64,000 nucleotides of DNA from Streptomyces sp. ISL-36 (lineage in GTDB: Bacteria > Actinomycetota > Actinomycetes > Streptomycetales > Streptomycetaceae). Both the position numbers and the translations under genes were made by a program. Where the stretch lies: the NCBI RefSeq assembly GCF_018614205.1, contig NZ_JAGGOS010000042.1, positions 62,001 to 126,000 on the forward strand, written 5' to 3'. Below are positions 26,268-35,781 of this stretch, piece after piece (position 1 is the first letter of the stretch; each line of letters starts with the position of its first letter). The notes below the pieces were generated by a model. The model was not told the origin of the DNA. It did not search any database and worked only from the letters and a program-made list of their open reading frames with translations.

Positions 26268-26502
26268 GTACGTCCCTTCGATCGCGATATGGAAAAGTCC
26301 TGCCACTGTATGCAAGCGCACTGACACCTGGCGAAGTTCCCGCAGGTTCGAAGCGTCCCTCTTCCGGGTCGCGCGGGCGTCGCGTACGGCGGAGGAGGCC
26401 TCGGGACGGGGCCATACCTGGGTCGCGGTCGGCGTTGTCGGTGGGACGGTCCACAATGGTCCGCGTCAGATCAACCTTGTTGGTGAAGGAGCCGCAGCCG
26501 CG

Positions 26503-28959
26503 ATGGCCCGCCGCAGCACGAAGACACCGCCGCCGGACGACGCGTTCGAGGAGCGAATCCTCGACATCGACGTCGTCGACGAGATGCAGGGCTCCTTCCT
26601 CGAGTACGCGTACTCGGTGATCTACTCCCGCGCGCTGCCGGACGCCCGCGACGGCATGAAGCCGGTGCAGCGCCGCATCGTCTACCAGATGAACGAGATG
26701 GGCCTCCGGCCCGACCGCGGCTATGTGAAGTGCGCCCGTGTCGTGGGCGAGGTCATGGGAAAGCTGCACCCGCACGGCGACGCGTCGATCTACGACGCGA
26801 TGGTGCGCATGGCGCAGCCCTTCTCCATGCGGCTGCCCCTCGTCGACGGCCACGGCAACTTCGGTTCGCTGGGCAACGACGACCCGCCGGCCGCCATGCG
26901 GTACACCGAGTCCCGGATGGCCGCCGCGGCGCTGATGATGACGGAGTCGATCGACGAGGACACCGTCGACTTCTCGCCGAACTACGACGGCCAGGAGCGG
27001 GAGCCGGTCGCGCTCCCCGCCGCGTACCCGAACCTGCTGGTCAACGGCGCGTCCGGGATCGCGGTCGGCATGGCGACCAACATGCCGCCGCACAACCTGG
27101 GCGAGGTGATCGCGGCCGCCCGGCATCTGATCCGACACCCGAACGCCGATCTCGAGGCGCTGATGCGCTTCGTACCCGGTCCCGACCTGCCGACCGGCGG
27201 CCGGATCGTCGGCCTGTCCGGGATCAAGGACGCGTACGAGTCGGGCCGCGGCACGTTCAAGATCCGCGCCACCGCGACGGTGGAGAGCGTGACGGCGCGC
27301 CGCAAGGGCATCGTCGTCACCGAACTCCCCTTCACGGTCGGTCCGGAGAAGGTCATCTCCAAGATCAAGGATCTGGTCGGCTCCAAGAAGCTGCAGGGCA
27401 TCGCGGACGTCAAGGACCTCACCGACCGCAACCACGGGCTGCGCCTGGTCATCGAGGTCAAGAACGGCTTCGTGCCGGAGGCGGTCCTGGAGCAGCTCTA
27501 CAAACTGACGCCGATGGAGGAGTCCTTCGGCATCAACAACGTGGCGCTGGTCGACGGCCAGCCGCTCACGCTGGGCCTCAAGGAGCTGCTCGAGGTCTAC
27601 CTCGACCACCGCTTCACCGTGGTGCGCCGCCGCTCCGAGTTCCGCCGCGGCAAGAAGCGCGACCGTCTGCATCTGGTCGAGGGCCTGCTCGTCGCCCTGC
27701 TCGACATCGACGAGGTCATCCGTCTCATCCGCTCCAGCGAGAACTCGGCGCAGGCGAAGGAGCGCCTGATCGAGCACTTCTCGCTGAGCGAGGTCCAGAC
27801 GCAGTACATCCTGGACACGCCGCTGCGCCGGCTCACGAAGTTCGACCGGATCGAGCTGGAGAGCGAGCGCGACCGGCTCAACGGCGAGATCGACGAGTTG
27901 ACCGGGATCCTGGAGTCCGACGCGGAGCTGCGCAAGCTGGTCTCGGCCGAACTGGCCGCCGTGGCGAAGAAGTTCGGCACCGACCGGCGTACGGTCCTGC
28001 TGGAATCGGCGGGCGCGCCGGTCGCGGCCACGTCCCTGGAGGTCGCGGACGACCCGTGCCGGGTCCTGCTCTCCTCGACGGGTCTGCTGGCCCGTACGGC
28101 GACGGCGGAGATCCCGGCCGCCGAGGACGGCAGGCGTGTCAAGCACGACGTGATCGTCTCGGCGGTCCCGGCGACCCAGCGCGGTGACGTCGGTGTGGTG
28201 ACCTCGACCGGCCGCCTGCTGAGGCTCGCCGTGATCGACCTGCCCCAGCTGCCGGACACCGCCGCTGCGCCGAACCTGGCGGGAGGGGCGCCGCTCGCGG
28301 AGTTCCTCACCCTGGCCGACGACGAGACGGTCGTCTGCCTGACCACGCTCGACGAGTCCTCGCCGGGTCTGGCGCTCGGCACCCTGCAGGGCGTGGTGAA
28401 GCGCGTGGTGCCGGACTATCCGGCGAACAAGGAGGAGCTGGAGGTCATCACCCTCAAGGAGGGCGACCGGATCATCGGCGGGACCGAGCTGCGGACGGGC
28501 GAGGAGGACCTGGTCTTCATCACCTCCGACGCCCAGCTGCTGCGCTACCAGGCCTCGCAGGTACGACCCCAGGGACGCCCGGCGGGCGGCATGGCGGGGA
28601 TCAAGCTGACCGCCGGCGCCGAGGTGATCTCGTTCACGGCCGTGGACCCGGCGGCGGACGCGATGGTGTTCACCGTCGCGGGCTCCACGGGCACCCTGGA
28701 CGACGGTGCCGGTACGTCGGCGAAGCTGACGCCGTTCGACCAGTACCCCCGCAAGGGGCGCGCGACGGGCGGCGTGCGCTGCCAGCGGTTCCTGAAGGGC
28801 GAGGACGTGCTGGTCCTGGCCTGGGCGGGCGCGACGCCGGCCCGGGCGGCACAGAAGAACGGCGCCCCGGTGGAGCTTCCGGAGATCGACCCGCGCCGCG
28901 ACGGCTCGGGCACGCCTCTCGCCAAGCCGGTCGCGGTCCTGGCGGGCCCGGCGAGTTAG
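26503..28959 (+). CDS. parC: DNA topoisomerase IV subunit A
   Basis: This is the DNA-cleaving subunit of topoisomerase IV, which decatenates sister chromosomes; 818 residues. The catalytic Tyr is about position 134 in [10 protein letters not shown]. The quinolone-determining region reads [17 protein letters not shown]: Ala replaces the Ser seen at the equivalent of E. coli GyrA Ser83, as in mycobacterial GyrA. The C-terminal beta-pinwheel (about 520-800) lacks a clear GyrA box, which fits ParC rather than gyrase. The partner ParE is encoded at 37-39 kb, about 8 kb away on the opposite strand. Its stop overlaps the stop of the convergent CobW gene. The start has AAGGAG, though at a long 13-base spacing. 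Confidence 0.94.
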   Translation: MARRSTKTPPPDDAFEERILDIDVVDEMQGSFLEYAYSVIYSRALPDARDGMKPVQRRIVYQMNEMGLRPDRGYVKCARVVGEVMGKLHPHGDASIYDAMVRMAQPFSMRLPLVDGHGNFGSLGNDDPPAAMRYTESRMAAAALMMTESIDEDTVDFSPNYDGQEREPVALPAAYPNLLVNGASGIAVGMATNMPPHNLGEVIAAARHLIRHPNADLEALMRFVPGPDLPTGGRIVGLSGIKDAYESGRGTFKIRATATVESVTARRKGIVVTELPFTVGPEKVISKIKDLVGSKKLQGIADVKDLTDRNHGLRLVIEVKNGFVPEAVLEQLYKLTPMEESFGINNVALVDGQPLTLGLKELLEVYLDHRFTVVRRRSEFRRGKKRDRLHLVEGLLVALLDIDEVIRLIRSSENSAQAKERLIEHFSLSEVQTQYILDTPLRRLTKFDRIELESERDRLNGEIDELTGILESDAELRKLVSAELAAVAKKFGTDRRTVLLESAGAPVAATSLEVADDPCRVLLSSTGLLARTATAEIPAAEDGRRVKHDVIVSAVPATQRGDVGVVTSTGRLLRLAVIDLPQLPDTAAAPNLAGGAPLAEFLTLADDETVVCLTTLDESSPGLALGTLQGVVKRVVPDYPANKEELEVITLKEGDRIIGGTELRTGEEDLVFITSDAQLLRYQASQVRPQGRPAGGMAGIKLTAGAEVISFTAVDPAADAMVFTVAGSTGTLDDGAGTSAKLTPFDQYPRKGRATGGVRCQRFLKGEDVLVLAWAGATPARAAQKNGAPVELPEIDPRRDGSGTPLAKPVAVLAGPAS

Positions 28960-30047
28960 CGCTCCCCGGAGGGTGCCACCGGCTCCACCAGCTCGCCCGG
29001 ATCTTCGTCCGGCTGCTGTACGTACCGCAGGACGCCCCACATGCTGTGTTCATCGGGGGCGTCCTGCGGGCCGGCCGACTCGCAGCCGGCGAGTTCCTTG
29101 CGGAGGGCGTCGGCGTCGATGCCGGAGCCGATCAGGACGAGCTGGGTCAGCCGGTCCTCGCCGGCCGGCCAGGGCTCGGGGTAGAAGCGCAGGAAGCGGC
29201 CGACGGCGTGGACCGCGTACCGGTTGCCGGGGTCGGCCTCGCCGAAGTCGATGAAGCCCTTGATGCGGTAGAGGCCCTGCGGCCGGGAGTCCAGGAACTC
29301 CATCAGGCGCCTGGGGTGCAGCGCGGTCCGGGTGGAGACCGAGAGACTCTCGTAGGAGGCGTGCGGGTGGCCCGTCTCGTCGGCGCCGCCGTCGGGGTCT
29401 CCGTACAGCAGGTCCTCGATGGACATCTGCCCCTCGATCTCGCCCTCGGGCACGACCTTGTCGAAGAGCACTTCGGGGTCGATGCGCCCGTGCGCGGCGC
29501 GGATCACGGCGGCGCGTCCGGCGATCGCCGCGACCGCCTCGTGGACGGCTTCCAGTTCCCGTTCCCCCACCCGGTCCGCCTTGTTGACGACGACCAGGTC
29601 GGCGAGGGAGAGATGGCGGTCGGTCTCGGGGTGCCGCTCGCGTGTGGCGGGGAACTCGGCGGCGTCGACGACCTGCACCAGCCCGCCGTACACGATCCGC
29701 TCGTTCTCGCTGGCGAGCACCATCCGCACCAGCTCCTGGGGCTCCGCGAGGCCGCTCGCCTCGATGACGATCACGTCGAGACGGGCCGAGGGCCGGGTGA
29801 GCACCTCCAGGTACTCGTCCAGCTCGCTCGCGTCGACCGCGCAGCACAGACATCCGTTGCCGAGCGAGACGGTCGACCCGACCTGTCCCGCGACGGTCAT
29901 GGCGTCGATCCCGATGTCCCCGAAGTCGTTGACCATGACCCCGATCCGGGTGCCTCTGGCGCTGCGGAGCAGATGGTTGAGCAGCGTCGTCTTGCCCGAC
30001 CCCAGGAACCCGGAGAGGACGACGACGGGGATCTGCTGGGTGGTCAA
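28956..30047 (-). CDS. CobW/COG0523 GTP-binding metallochaperone
   Basis: This is a G3E-family GTPase of about 363 residues. The P-loop is GFLGSGKTT (residues 13-21), the metal motif is CLCC (Cys66, 68, 69), VVNKADR is the guanine-specificity loop, and a CobW C-terminal domain ([21 protein letters not shown]) follows. Family members deliver zinc or cobalt to target enzymes, often under Zur control; the metal here is not known, and I see no Zur box with confidence. The TTG at 30047 was chosen because GGAGGG lies six bases before it and the family begins at [12 protein letters not shown]. It converges on parC with overlapping stop codons and is divergent from the sensor kinase gene. Confidence 0.88.
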   Translation of the reverse strand: MTTQQIPVVVLSGFLGSGKTTLLNHLLRSARGTRIGVMVNDFGDIGIDAMTVAGQVGSTVSLGNGCLCCAVDASELDEYLEVLTRPSARLDVIVIEASGLAEPQELVRMVLASENERIVYGGLVQVVDAAEFPATRERHPETDRHLSLADLVVVNKADRVGERELEAVHEAVAAIAGRAAVIRAAHGRIDPEVLFDKVVPEGEIEGQMSIEDLLYGDPDGGADETGHPHASYESLSVSTRTALHPRRLMEFLDSRPQGLYRIKGFIDFGEADPGNRYAVHAVGRFLRFYPEPWPAGEDRLTQLVLIGSGIDADALRKELAGCESAGPQDAPDEHSMWGVLRYVQQPDEDPGELVEPVAPSGER

Positions 30048-30256
30048 GGCAAGCCCTCCGATGACTCGGCACACGTCAAAGCCCCCAGAATAGGCATCCC
30101 CCGTTCCCCTCGCGGGCGCCCACCGCCGCGTGACGCCCCGGCCCGCGACGCCCCGGCCGGCGTTCGGCACCGGAAAACCCCGCGCCCCGCCCCGCGGGCG
30201 CCGCCGGCCCGGCCCCGCATTTCCGGTCGCGCTCCCCCGCCCCGTACCGTTCCTGC

Positions 30257-32035
30257 ATGAGCCCCGCACCGACCGTCCCCGCGCCGCCCTCCGCGCGCCG
30301 TCGGCGGTTCGGCTGGCCGCAGCGGGTGTTCTCCCAGGTCCTCCTCATGCAGCTGGCCATCGCCACCGGCGTCACCGTGCTGGCCACCGGCCTCTTCCTG
30401 GCACCGCTCAGCGCTCAGCTCGACGACCAGGCCATGCGCCGTGCCCTCGCCATCGCCGACACCGCCGCCTCACCTCAGGTCGCCGCCGCGCTGCGGACCT
30501 CGTCTCCCTCCGCACGGGGCGCCGTACAGGCGGAGGCCGAGCGGATCCGGCGGAGCACCGGCGCCGAGTACGTCGTCGTCATGGACACCCGCGGCGTGCG
30601 CTGGTCGCACACCGATCCCGCGCAGATCGGCAAGGTCGTCTCCACGGACCCCAGCGAGGCCCTCGCCGGCCACGAGGTGATGGAGATCGACAGCGGCACC
30701 CTCGGCCGCTCCGCGCGCGGCAAGACGCCGTTGCGGGACACCGACGGAGCGATCGTCGGCGCGGTGTCGGTCGGCATCGAGTACGACAGCGTCCAGGACC
30801 GTCTGCTCGGGGCGATCCCGGGGCTCCTCGCCTACGCGGGCGGCGCCCTGGCCGCCGGTGCGCTCGCCGCCTATCTGATCTCCCGACGGCTCCAGCGGCA
30901 GACTCACGACCTTGCCTTCTCCGACATCTCCGCGCTGCTCGCCGAGCGCGAGGCCATGCTCCACGGCATCCGCGAGGGCGTCGTCGCCCTCGACCGGGCC
31001 GGTCGCGTACGGCTGCTGAACGACGAGGCCCAGCGCCTTCTGGGGATCGGTCCGGAGGCCACCGGACGCCACCTGGAGGACGCGCTCGGGTCGGGTCGTA
31101 CGGCCGATGTGCTGGCCGGCCGGGTCACCGGCGAGGACCTGGTCACCGTCCGCGGCCACCGGGTCCTCATCGCCAACCGGATGCCGACGGACGACGGCGG
31201 CGCCGTCGCCACGCTGCGCGACCGGACCGAGCTGGAGCGGCTCGGCCGCGAGCTGGACTCCACCCGCGGTCTGATCGACGCCCTGCGGGCGCAGGACCAC
31301 GAGCACGCCAACCGTCTGCACACCCTCCTCGGTCTGCTGGAGCTGGAGATGCACGACGAGGCGGTCGAGTTCGTGACCGAGGTGGTCGGTGTCCACCGGG
31401 CCACCGCCGAGCAGGTCACCGAGAAGATCCACGACCCCCTCCTGGCCGCGTTGCTCGTCGGCAAGGCCACGGTCGCCGCTGAGCGCGGCGTCTCGCTGCG
31501 GATCGCGCCCGACTCGCTGCTCCCCGACCGTCTCGTCGATCCGCGGGAGCTGGTCACCGTCGTCGGCAACCTGGTCGACAACGCCCTGGACGCCGCCGCC
31601 GGCACCGCCGAACCGCGGGTGGAGATCGCCCTGCGGGCCGAGGGCCGCACCGCCGTCCTGCGGGTCACCGACAGCGGCCCGGGCGTCCCCGAGGACCGCC
31701 GCGAACTGATCTTCACCGAGGGCTGGACCACCAAGGCGCTCCCCTCCCACGGCAAGCGCGGCCTCGGCCTCGCCCTCGTGCGCAGGCTCGCCGAGCGCCG
31801 GGGCGGCAGCGCACGGATCGGCGCGGGCGTGGACGGAGGAGCCGAGTTCACCATCGTCCTCCCGGAGGCGCTGACCGAGCCGGAGCCCACGCCGGAGGAG
31901 ACCGAGCCGGAGCCGGCGTCGGCGGAGACCGCGCCGGAGGAGACCATCGCGGAGCAGGCCCCCGCGGGGGAGCCCACGCAGACGCCCGCTGAGGCCCCGG
32001 AGACAGCCCCGGAGTCGGTCGGGGAGGCGCGATGA
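30257..32035 (+). CDS. CitA/DcuS-type sensor histidine kinase
   Basis: This is a membrane sensor of a dicarboxylate- or citrate-type two-component system, 592 residues. It has a membrane helix at about 26-50, an extracellular PASTA-like PAS sensor (about 55-185), a second helix (about 190-215), and a cytoplasmic PAS (about 230-320). The H-box RAQDHEHANRLHTLLGLLEL carries the phosphorylated His, and an HATPase domain (VVGNLVDNALDAA, DSGPGVPE, KRGLGLALV) follows. An unusual Glu/Pro/Ala tail of about 50 residues follows the catalytic domain. The response regulator gene overlaps by 4 bases. Confidence 0.92.
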   Translation: MSPAPTVPAPPSARRRRFGWPQRVFSQVLLMQLAIATGVTVLATGLFLAPLSAQLDDQAMRRALAIADTAASPQVAAALRTSSPSARGAVQAEAERIRRSTGAEYVVVMDTRGVRWSHTDPAQIGKVVSTDPSEALAGHEVMEIDSGTLGRSARGKTPLRDTDGAIVGAVSVGIEYDSVQDRLLGAIPGLLAYAGGALAAGALAAYLISRRLQRQTHDLAFSDISALLAEREAMLHGIREGVVALDRAGRVRLLNDEAQRLLGIGPEATGRHLEDALGSGRTADVLAGRVTGEDLVTVRGHRVLIANRMPTDDGGAVATLRDRTELERLGRELDSTRGLIDALRAQDHEHANRLHTLLGLLELEMHDEAVEFVTEVVGVHRATAEQVTEKIHDPLLAALLVGKATVAAERGVSLRIAPDSLLPDRLVDPRELVTVVGNLVDNALDAAAGTAEPRVEIALRAEGRTAVLRVTDSGPGVPEDRRELIFTEGWTTKALPSHGKRGLGLALVRRLAERRGGSARIGAGVDGGAEFTIVLPEALTEPEPTPEETEPEPASAETAPEETIAEQAPAGEPTQTPAEAPETAPESVGEAR

Positions 32036-32721
32036 TCGACGTGCTGGTCGTGGACGACGACGTACGGGTCGCGCAGATCAACGCGGCCTACGTCACCAAG
32101 GTGCCCGGCTTCCGGGTCGTCGCCACCGCGCATTCGACCGGTGAGGCGCTCGCCCGCCTCGCCGAGGTCCCGGTCGACCTGATCCTGCTCGATCACTACC
32201 TGCCGGACGAGACCGGCCTCGCGGTCGTACGGGAGCTGCGCCGGATCGGTCACCACACCGACGTGATCATGGTGACGGCGGCGCGCGATGTGGCGACCGT
32301 CCAGGCGGCGATGCGGCACGGCGCGCTGCAGTACCTGGTGAAACCGTTCACGTTCGCCGGCCTGCGCACCAAGCTGGAGGCGTACGCGGCGCTCCGCCAC
32401 ACCCTCGATGGCGGCGGCGAGGCGGAGCAGGCCGAGGTGGACCGGATCTTCGGCGCCCTCTCCGCGGGCGCGACGGAGCCCGACCTGCCCAAGGGCCACT
32501 CCCCCACCACGGCGGAGCTGGTGCGACAGGTCCTGCTCACCGCCGGCGGGCCCCTGTCCACCCAGGAGATCGCCGAGCGGGCCGGGGTGAGCCGGCAGAC
32601 CGCCCAGCGCTATCTCAAGCTGCTCGAACGCGCCGGGCGCGTGCGGCTCTCGCTGAAGTACGGCGAGACGGGCCGCCCCGAGCACCGGTACGTCTGGGCC
32701 ACGTCGACCGCCTCCGGCTGA
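32032..32721 (+). CDS. CitB/DcuR-type response regulator
   Basis: This 229-residue regulator is the partner of the CitA-like kinase. The receiver domain has acidic residues at 8-10 (VVDDD), phosphoacceptor Asp54 (LILLDHYLP), Thr82 and Lys104 (YLVKPF). The C-terminal half has a winged helix-turn-helix (TQEIAERAGVSRQTAQRYLKLLERAGRV). Likely targets are organic-acid transport genes; the convergent acetate-type symporter gene is the nearest candidate, by inference. The last codons and stop are duplicated in a 30-bp tandem repeat. Confidence 0.92.
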   Translation: MIDVLVVDDDVRVAQINAAYVTKVPGFRVVATAHSTGEALARLAEVPVDLILLDHYLPDETGLAVVRELRRIGHHTDVIMVTAARDVATVQAAMRHGALQYLVKPFTFAGLRTKLEAYAALRHTLDGGGEAEQAEVDRIFGALSAGATEPDLPKGHSPTTAELVRQVLLTAGGPLSTQEIAERAGVSRQTAQRYLKLLERAGRVRLSLKYGETGRPEHRYVWATSTASG

Positions 32722-32770
32722 CCCGCTGGTACCTCCGACGCCTCCGGCTGACCCGCTCGTACCTCCGATC
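32711..32770 (+). repeat. 30-bp tandem duplication across the response-regulator stop codon
   Basis: The segment beginning cctccggctgacccgctggt occurs at 32711-32740 and again at 32741-32770 with small differences. The first copy contains the gene's stop (TGA at 32719-32721). The second copy reaches the stop of the convergent symporter gene. Confidence 0.85.
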
Positions 32771-34367
32771 AGACGGCGCCCGCGCCGGTGAGGGCCCTGA
32801 CCTCCGTCTCCGCGTGCCTGGCCTGGTCCGGCGGTTCGGCGGAGGTGACCGTTCCGATCCAGCCGGCCAGGAAGCCCAGCGGGATCGAGACGACCCCCGG
32901 GTTCTGGAGCGGGAAGACATGGAAGTCGACGCCCGGGAAGAGCGCGTCGGGGCTGCCGGAGACCACCGGCGAGAGGACCACCAGCAGGACGGCCGGCACG
33001 AGCCCTCCGTACACCGCCCACACGGCGCCTCTGGTGGTGAAGTTCCGCCAGAACAGCGAGTACAGCAGCACCGGCAGATTGGCGGAGGCGGCGACCGCGA
33101 AGGCGAGTCCGACCAGGAACGCCACGTTGAGGTCGCGGGCGAGCAGGCCGAGCCCGATCGCGGCCGCCCCGATGCCGGCGGCGGCGAGCCGCGCCACGGT
33201 CACCTCGCTGTACTGCTTGGCATGGGTGTTGCGGCGGCGCAGCGAGGCGTACAGGTCGTGGGCGACGGAGGCCGAGGAGGCGAGGGTGATGCCGGCGACG
33301 ACGGCCAGGATGGTCGCGAAGGCGACGGCGGCGACGATGGCGAAGAGCACGGTCCCGCCGGTCGAGCCCGCGCCGCCGCCGAGGTCGAGGGCGAGCAGCG
33401 GTACGGCGGTGTTGCCCGCGGTGTTGGAGGCGCGGACGGCGTCGGGGCCGATGATCGCCGCCGCGCCGAAGCCGAGGACGATCGTCATCAGGTAGAAGCT
33501 GCCGATGAGGCCGATGGACCAGACGACCGACCGGCGGGCGGCCCGCGCGGTCGGCACGGTGTAGAAGCGGGACAGGATGTGGGGCAGGCCCGCGGTGCCC
33601 AGGACGAGCGCGATCCCGAGGCTGATGAAGTCGAGCCGTGCGGTCCAGTCACCGCCGTAGCGCAACCCCGGCGCGAGGAAGTCCCTTCCGTGCCCGCTGC
33701 GTTCGGCGGCGGTGGAGAGCAGGTGGTCGAAGTCGCCGTGGAAGCGGACCAGGACGAGCACCGTCAGCGCGATCGTGCCGGCCATGAGGAGCACCGCCTT
33801 GACGATCTGGATCCAGGTGGTGGCCCGCATCCCGCCCAACGACACGTAGATCACCATGAGCGCGCCGACGCCGATCACGGTCCAGGAACGCGCGGCCTCG
33901 CTGGTGCCGCCGAGGAGCAGGGCGACCAGGCTGCCGGCGCCGACCATCTGGGCCACCAGATAGAGCACCGAGACGGTGACGGAGGAGGTTCCCGCGGCGA
34001 TCCGGACGGGCCGCTCGGCCATCCGGGCCGCGATGACGTCGGCGAGGGTGAAGCGGCCGCAGTTGCGCACCAGCTCGGCGACCAGGAGCAGGACGACCAG
34101 CCAGGCGACCAGGAAGCCGACGGAGTACAGCATCCCGTCGTAGCCGAAGAGCGCGATCAGGCCGGAGATACCGAGGAAGGAGGCGGCGGACATGTAGTCG
34201 CCCGCGATGGCGAAACCGTTCTCCATGGGGGAGAACAGGCGGCCGCCGGCGTAGAACTCCTCCGCCGAACCGTGCCGGTTGCGGCTCACCCAGGTCGTGA
34301 TCCCCAGGGTCACCGCGATGAACACGCTGAACAGCAGCAGCGCCAGGGTCTGGTGGTCGCCGGTCAC
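32769..34367 (-). CDS. sodium/solute symporter, acetate permease (ActP) type
   Basis: This is a 532-residue membrane transporter of the solute:sodium symporter family with about thirteen helices. Family signatures include EEFYAGGRLFSPMENGFAIAGDYMSAASFLG (quoted in outline) and GTAGLPHILSRFYTVP. Close relatives import acetate, pyruvate or other short monocarboxylates. The start is GTG, overlapping the stop of the DUF485 gene by 4 bases, the usual yjcH-actP arrangement. It converges on the CitAB-like genes, which may sense the same class of substrate. Confidence 0.9.
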   Translation of the reverse strand: MTGDHQTLALLLFSVFIAVTLGITTWVSRNRHGSAEEFYAGGRLFSPMENGFAIAGDYMSAASFLGISGLIALFGYDGMLYSVGFLVAWLVVLLLVAELVRNCGRFTLADVIAARMAERPVRIAAGTSSVTVSVLYLVAQMVGAGSLVALLLGGTSEAARSWTVIGVGALMVIYVSLGGMRATTWIQIVKAVLLMAGTIALTVLVLVRFHGDFDHLLSTAAERSGHGRDFLAPGLRYGGDWTARLDFISLGIALVLGTAGLPHILSRFYTVPTARAARRSVVWSIGLIGSFYLMTIVLGFGAAAIIGPDAVRASNTAGNTAVPLLALDLGGGAGSTGGTVLFAIVAAVAFATILAVVAGITLASSASVAHDLYASLRRRNTHAKQYSEVTVARLAAAGIGAAAIGLGLLARDLNVAFLVGLAFAVAASANLPVLLYSLFWRNFTTRGAVWAVYGGLVPAVLLVVLSPVVSGSPDALFPGVDFHVFPLQNPGVVSIPLGFLAGWIGTVTSAEPPDQARHAETEVRALTGAGAV

Positions 34368-34858
34368 CGCTGCATCCCTCGCGTCATCTCCTGGGTGTCC
34401 CAGCGCAGTTCCAGCGCCGCCCGGTCCCGTCGCAAGCGGGCGTGCCTGGCATAGGCCCAGGTCAGGAGGAAGGTCGAGAGGAACTGTCCGAGTCCGGCGA
34501 GCATGGCCACGTTGATCACCCCGACGACCGGCAGGGCCATGAGCCCGGGCGCCGCCGTCGCCGCCACCACATAGGCGAGGTACCAGAGCAGGAAGGCGAG
34601 TACGGCGGGGATCACGAACCGCCGGTAGCGGCCGCGTACTTCCTGAAAGGCGGCGCTGCGCTGGACCTCCAGGTAGATGTCGGCCGCGCTGCGGACCCGC
34701 TGCTGCCGCGGTACGTCTCCGGGCCCAACCGCGCCGTGCGCGCCCTCGCCGTCCGGTGCCTCCGCGTCGGCGGGCTCGCCCCAGCCGGAAGCCAGTGCGT
34801 CGTACCAGGGGTCGTCGATCCGCACCGCGGGGGCGCCCGGCCCTTCGTGCTTCTCCAC
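34364..34858 (-). CDS. DUF485 domain membrane protein
   Basis: This 164-residue protein has a disordered N-terminal half and a DUF485 domain (about 70-150) with two membrane helices (FVIPAVLAFLLWYLAYVVAA; VGVINVAMLAGLGQFLSTFLL, the latter given in part). It is the regular small partner of ActP-type symporters (YjcH-like). The GTG at 34858 is preferred because AAGGAGAG lies seven bases upstream; the ATG at 34903 has no ribosome site. The symporter follows with a 4-base overlap. Confidence 0.87.
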   Translation of the reverse strand: MEKHEGPGAPAVRIDDPWYDALASGWGEPADAEAPDGEGAHGAVGPGDVPRQQRVRSAADIYLEVQRSAAFQEVRGRYRRFVIPAVLAFLLWYLAYVVAATAAPGLMALPVVGVINVAMLAGLGQFLSTFLLTWAYARHARLRRDRAALELRWDTQEMTRGMQR

Positions 34859-34956
34859 CGGTGAACTCTCCTTGTCAGCGAACCGTTTCGGCCGCGTGCC
34901 CAAGGATGGACAGAGCGGGAAGATCCAGGACTCTTCTCCCTCTCCACTTCACCCCA

Positions 34957-35781
34957 TCAGGTGACGGAACCCCCCGGCGGCCTGACAAGCCCGTGCCGAT
35001 ACGCATACCGGACCGCCTGCACCCGGTCGCGCGCCCCGGTCTTGGCGAAGAGGTTGTTGATGTGGGTCTTGACGGTGGCCGTGGAGATGCCCAGGTGGGT
35101 CGCGATCTCCCGGTTGGAGAACCCTTCCGCCACCTGAGCCAGCACCTCCGCCTCGCGCTCGGTCAGACCGTCCGGCATCGGGGCGGACTGCTGCGGTTCC
35201 GGCCGCGACGCGCCGGCCCACCCCGCCTCCCGGCCCTCGTGCCGGTCCTCTTGCCGATCCCCGTGCCGGTCCTCGTGCCGATCCCCGTACCGACTCTGCT
35301 GCCGGTCCTCGTGCCGGTTCCGCGGCCCGTCCACGAGCTGTTCCAGGAGGCGCAGCTGGACCGAGGGCGCGAGTCCGGCTCGTCCGTCGAGCACGTCATG
35401 GACGGCCCGTACGATCTCCTCGCCTCCCGCGTCCTTGGTGAGGTAGCCGCGCGCACCGGCACGCAACGCGGGGAAGAGCGAGTCGTCGTCGGCGTAGGTG
35501 GTGAGGACGACGACCTCGGTGCCCGGGTGCTCGGCGCGGATGCGCCGGGTCGCCTCCACTCCGTCGCAGCGGGGCATCCGGAGGTCCATCAGCACCACGT
35601 CCGGGGCGAGTTCGGCGGTCAGGGCGACCGCTTCCTCGCCGTCCCGGGCGGATCCGACGACCTCGATGCCGGGAATCAGCCCGAGGACGAGCACGATCCC
35701 CTCCCGCACCATGGACTGGTCGTCGGCGACGATCACCCGCGCGATCCGCTCGCCGGCGTTCGGGTTGCCGGTGCCGCTCAT
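34957..35781 (-). CDS. NarL/LuxR-family response regulator
   Basis: This 274-residue transcriptional regulator has a receiver domain (about 14-135) with phosphoacceptor Asp66 (DVVLMDLRMP) and Lys in GYLTKD. A LuxR-type helix-turn-helix (about 205-265) reads LTEREAEVLAQVAEGFSNREIA and STATVKTHINNLFAKTG (both partial). The linker (about 155-190) is odd: a string of RHEDRHGDRQEDRHE-like repeats of Arg, His, Asp, Gln encoded by tandem DNA repeats. Its ATG overlaps the stop of the kinase gene by 4 bases. Target genes are unknown. Confidence 0.92.
   Translation of the reverse strand: MSGTGNPNAGERIARVIVADDQSMVREGIVLVLGLIPGIEVVGSARDGEEAVALTAELAPDVVLMDLRMPRCDGVEATRRIRAEHPGTEVVVLTTYADDDSLFPALRAGARGYLTKDAGGEEIVRAVHDVLDGRAGLAPSVQLRLLEQLVDGPRNRHEDRQQSRYGDRHEDRHGDRQEDRHEGREAGWAGASRPEPQQSAPMPDGLTEREAEVLAQVAEGFSNREIATHLGISTATVKTHINNLFAKTGARDRVQAVRYAYRHGLVRPPGGSVT
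35236..35326 (-). repeat. RHED-coding minisatellite in the response-regulator linker
   Basis: Units such as ccgtgccggtcctcgtgccgatc recur about five times and encode the DRHEDRHGDRQ stretch. Unit lengths are multiples of three. Confidence 0.75.

Noticed and set aside
25036..29040. 1334-residue open frame on the minus strand
   Set aside because: It is antisense to parC and out of frame with the M16 gene; parC and M16 have all their family motifs in the other frames.
30904..33021. 705-residue minus-strand frame
   Set aside because: It is a shadow of the kinase, regulator and symporter genes, with a Ser/Arg-rich translation.
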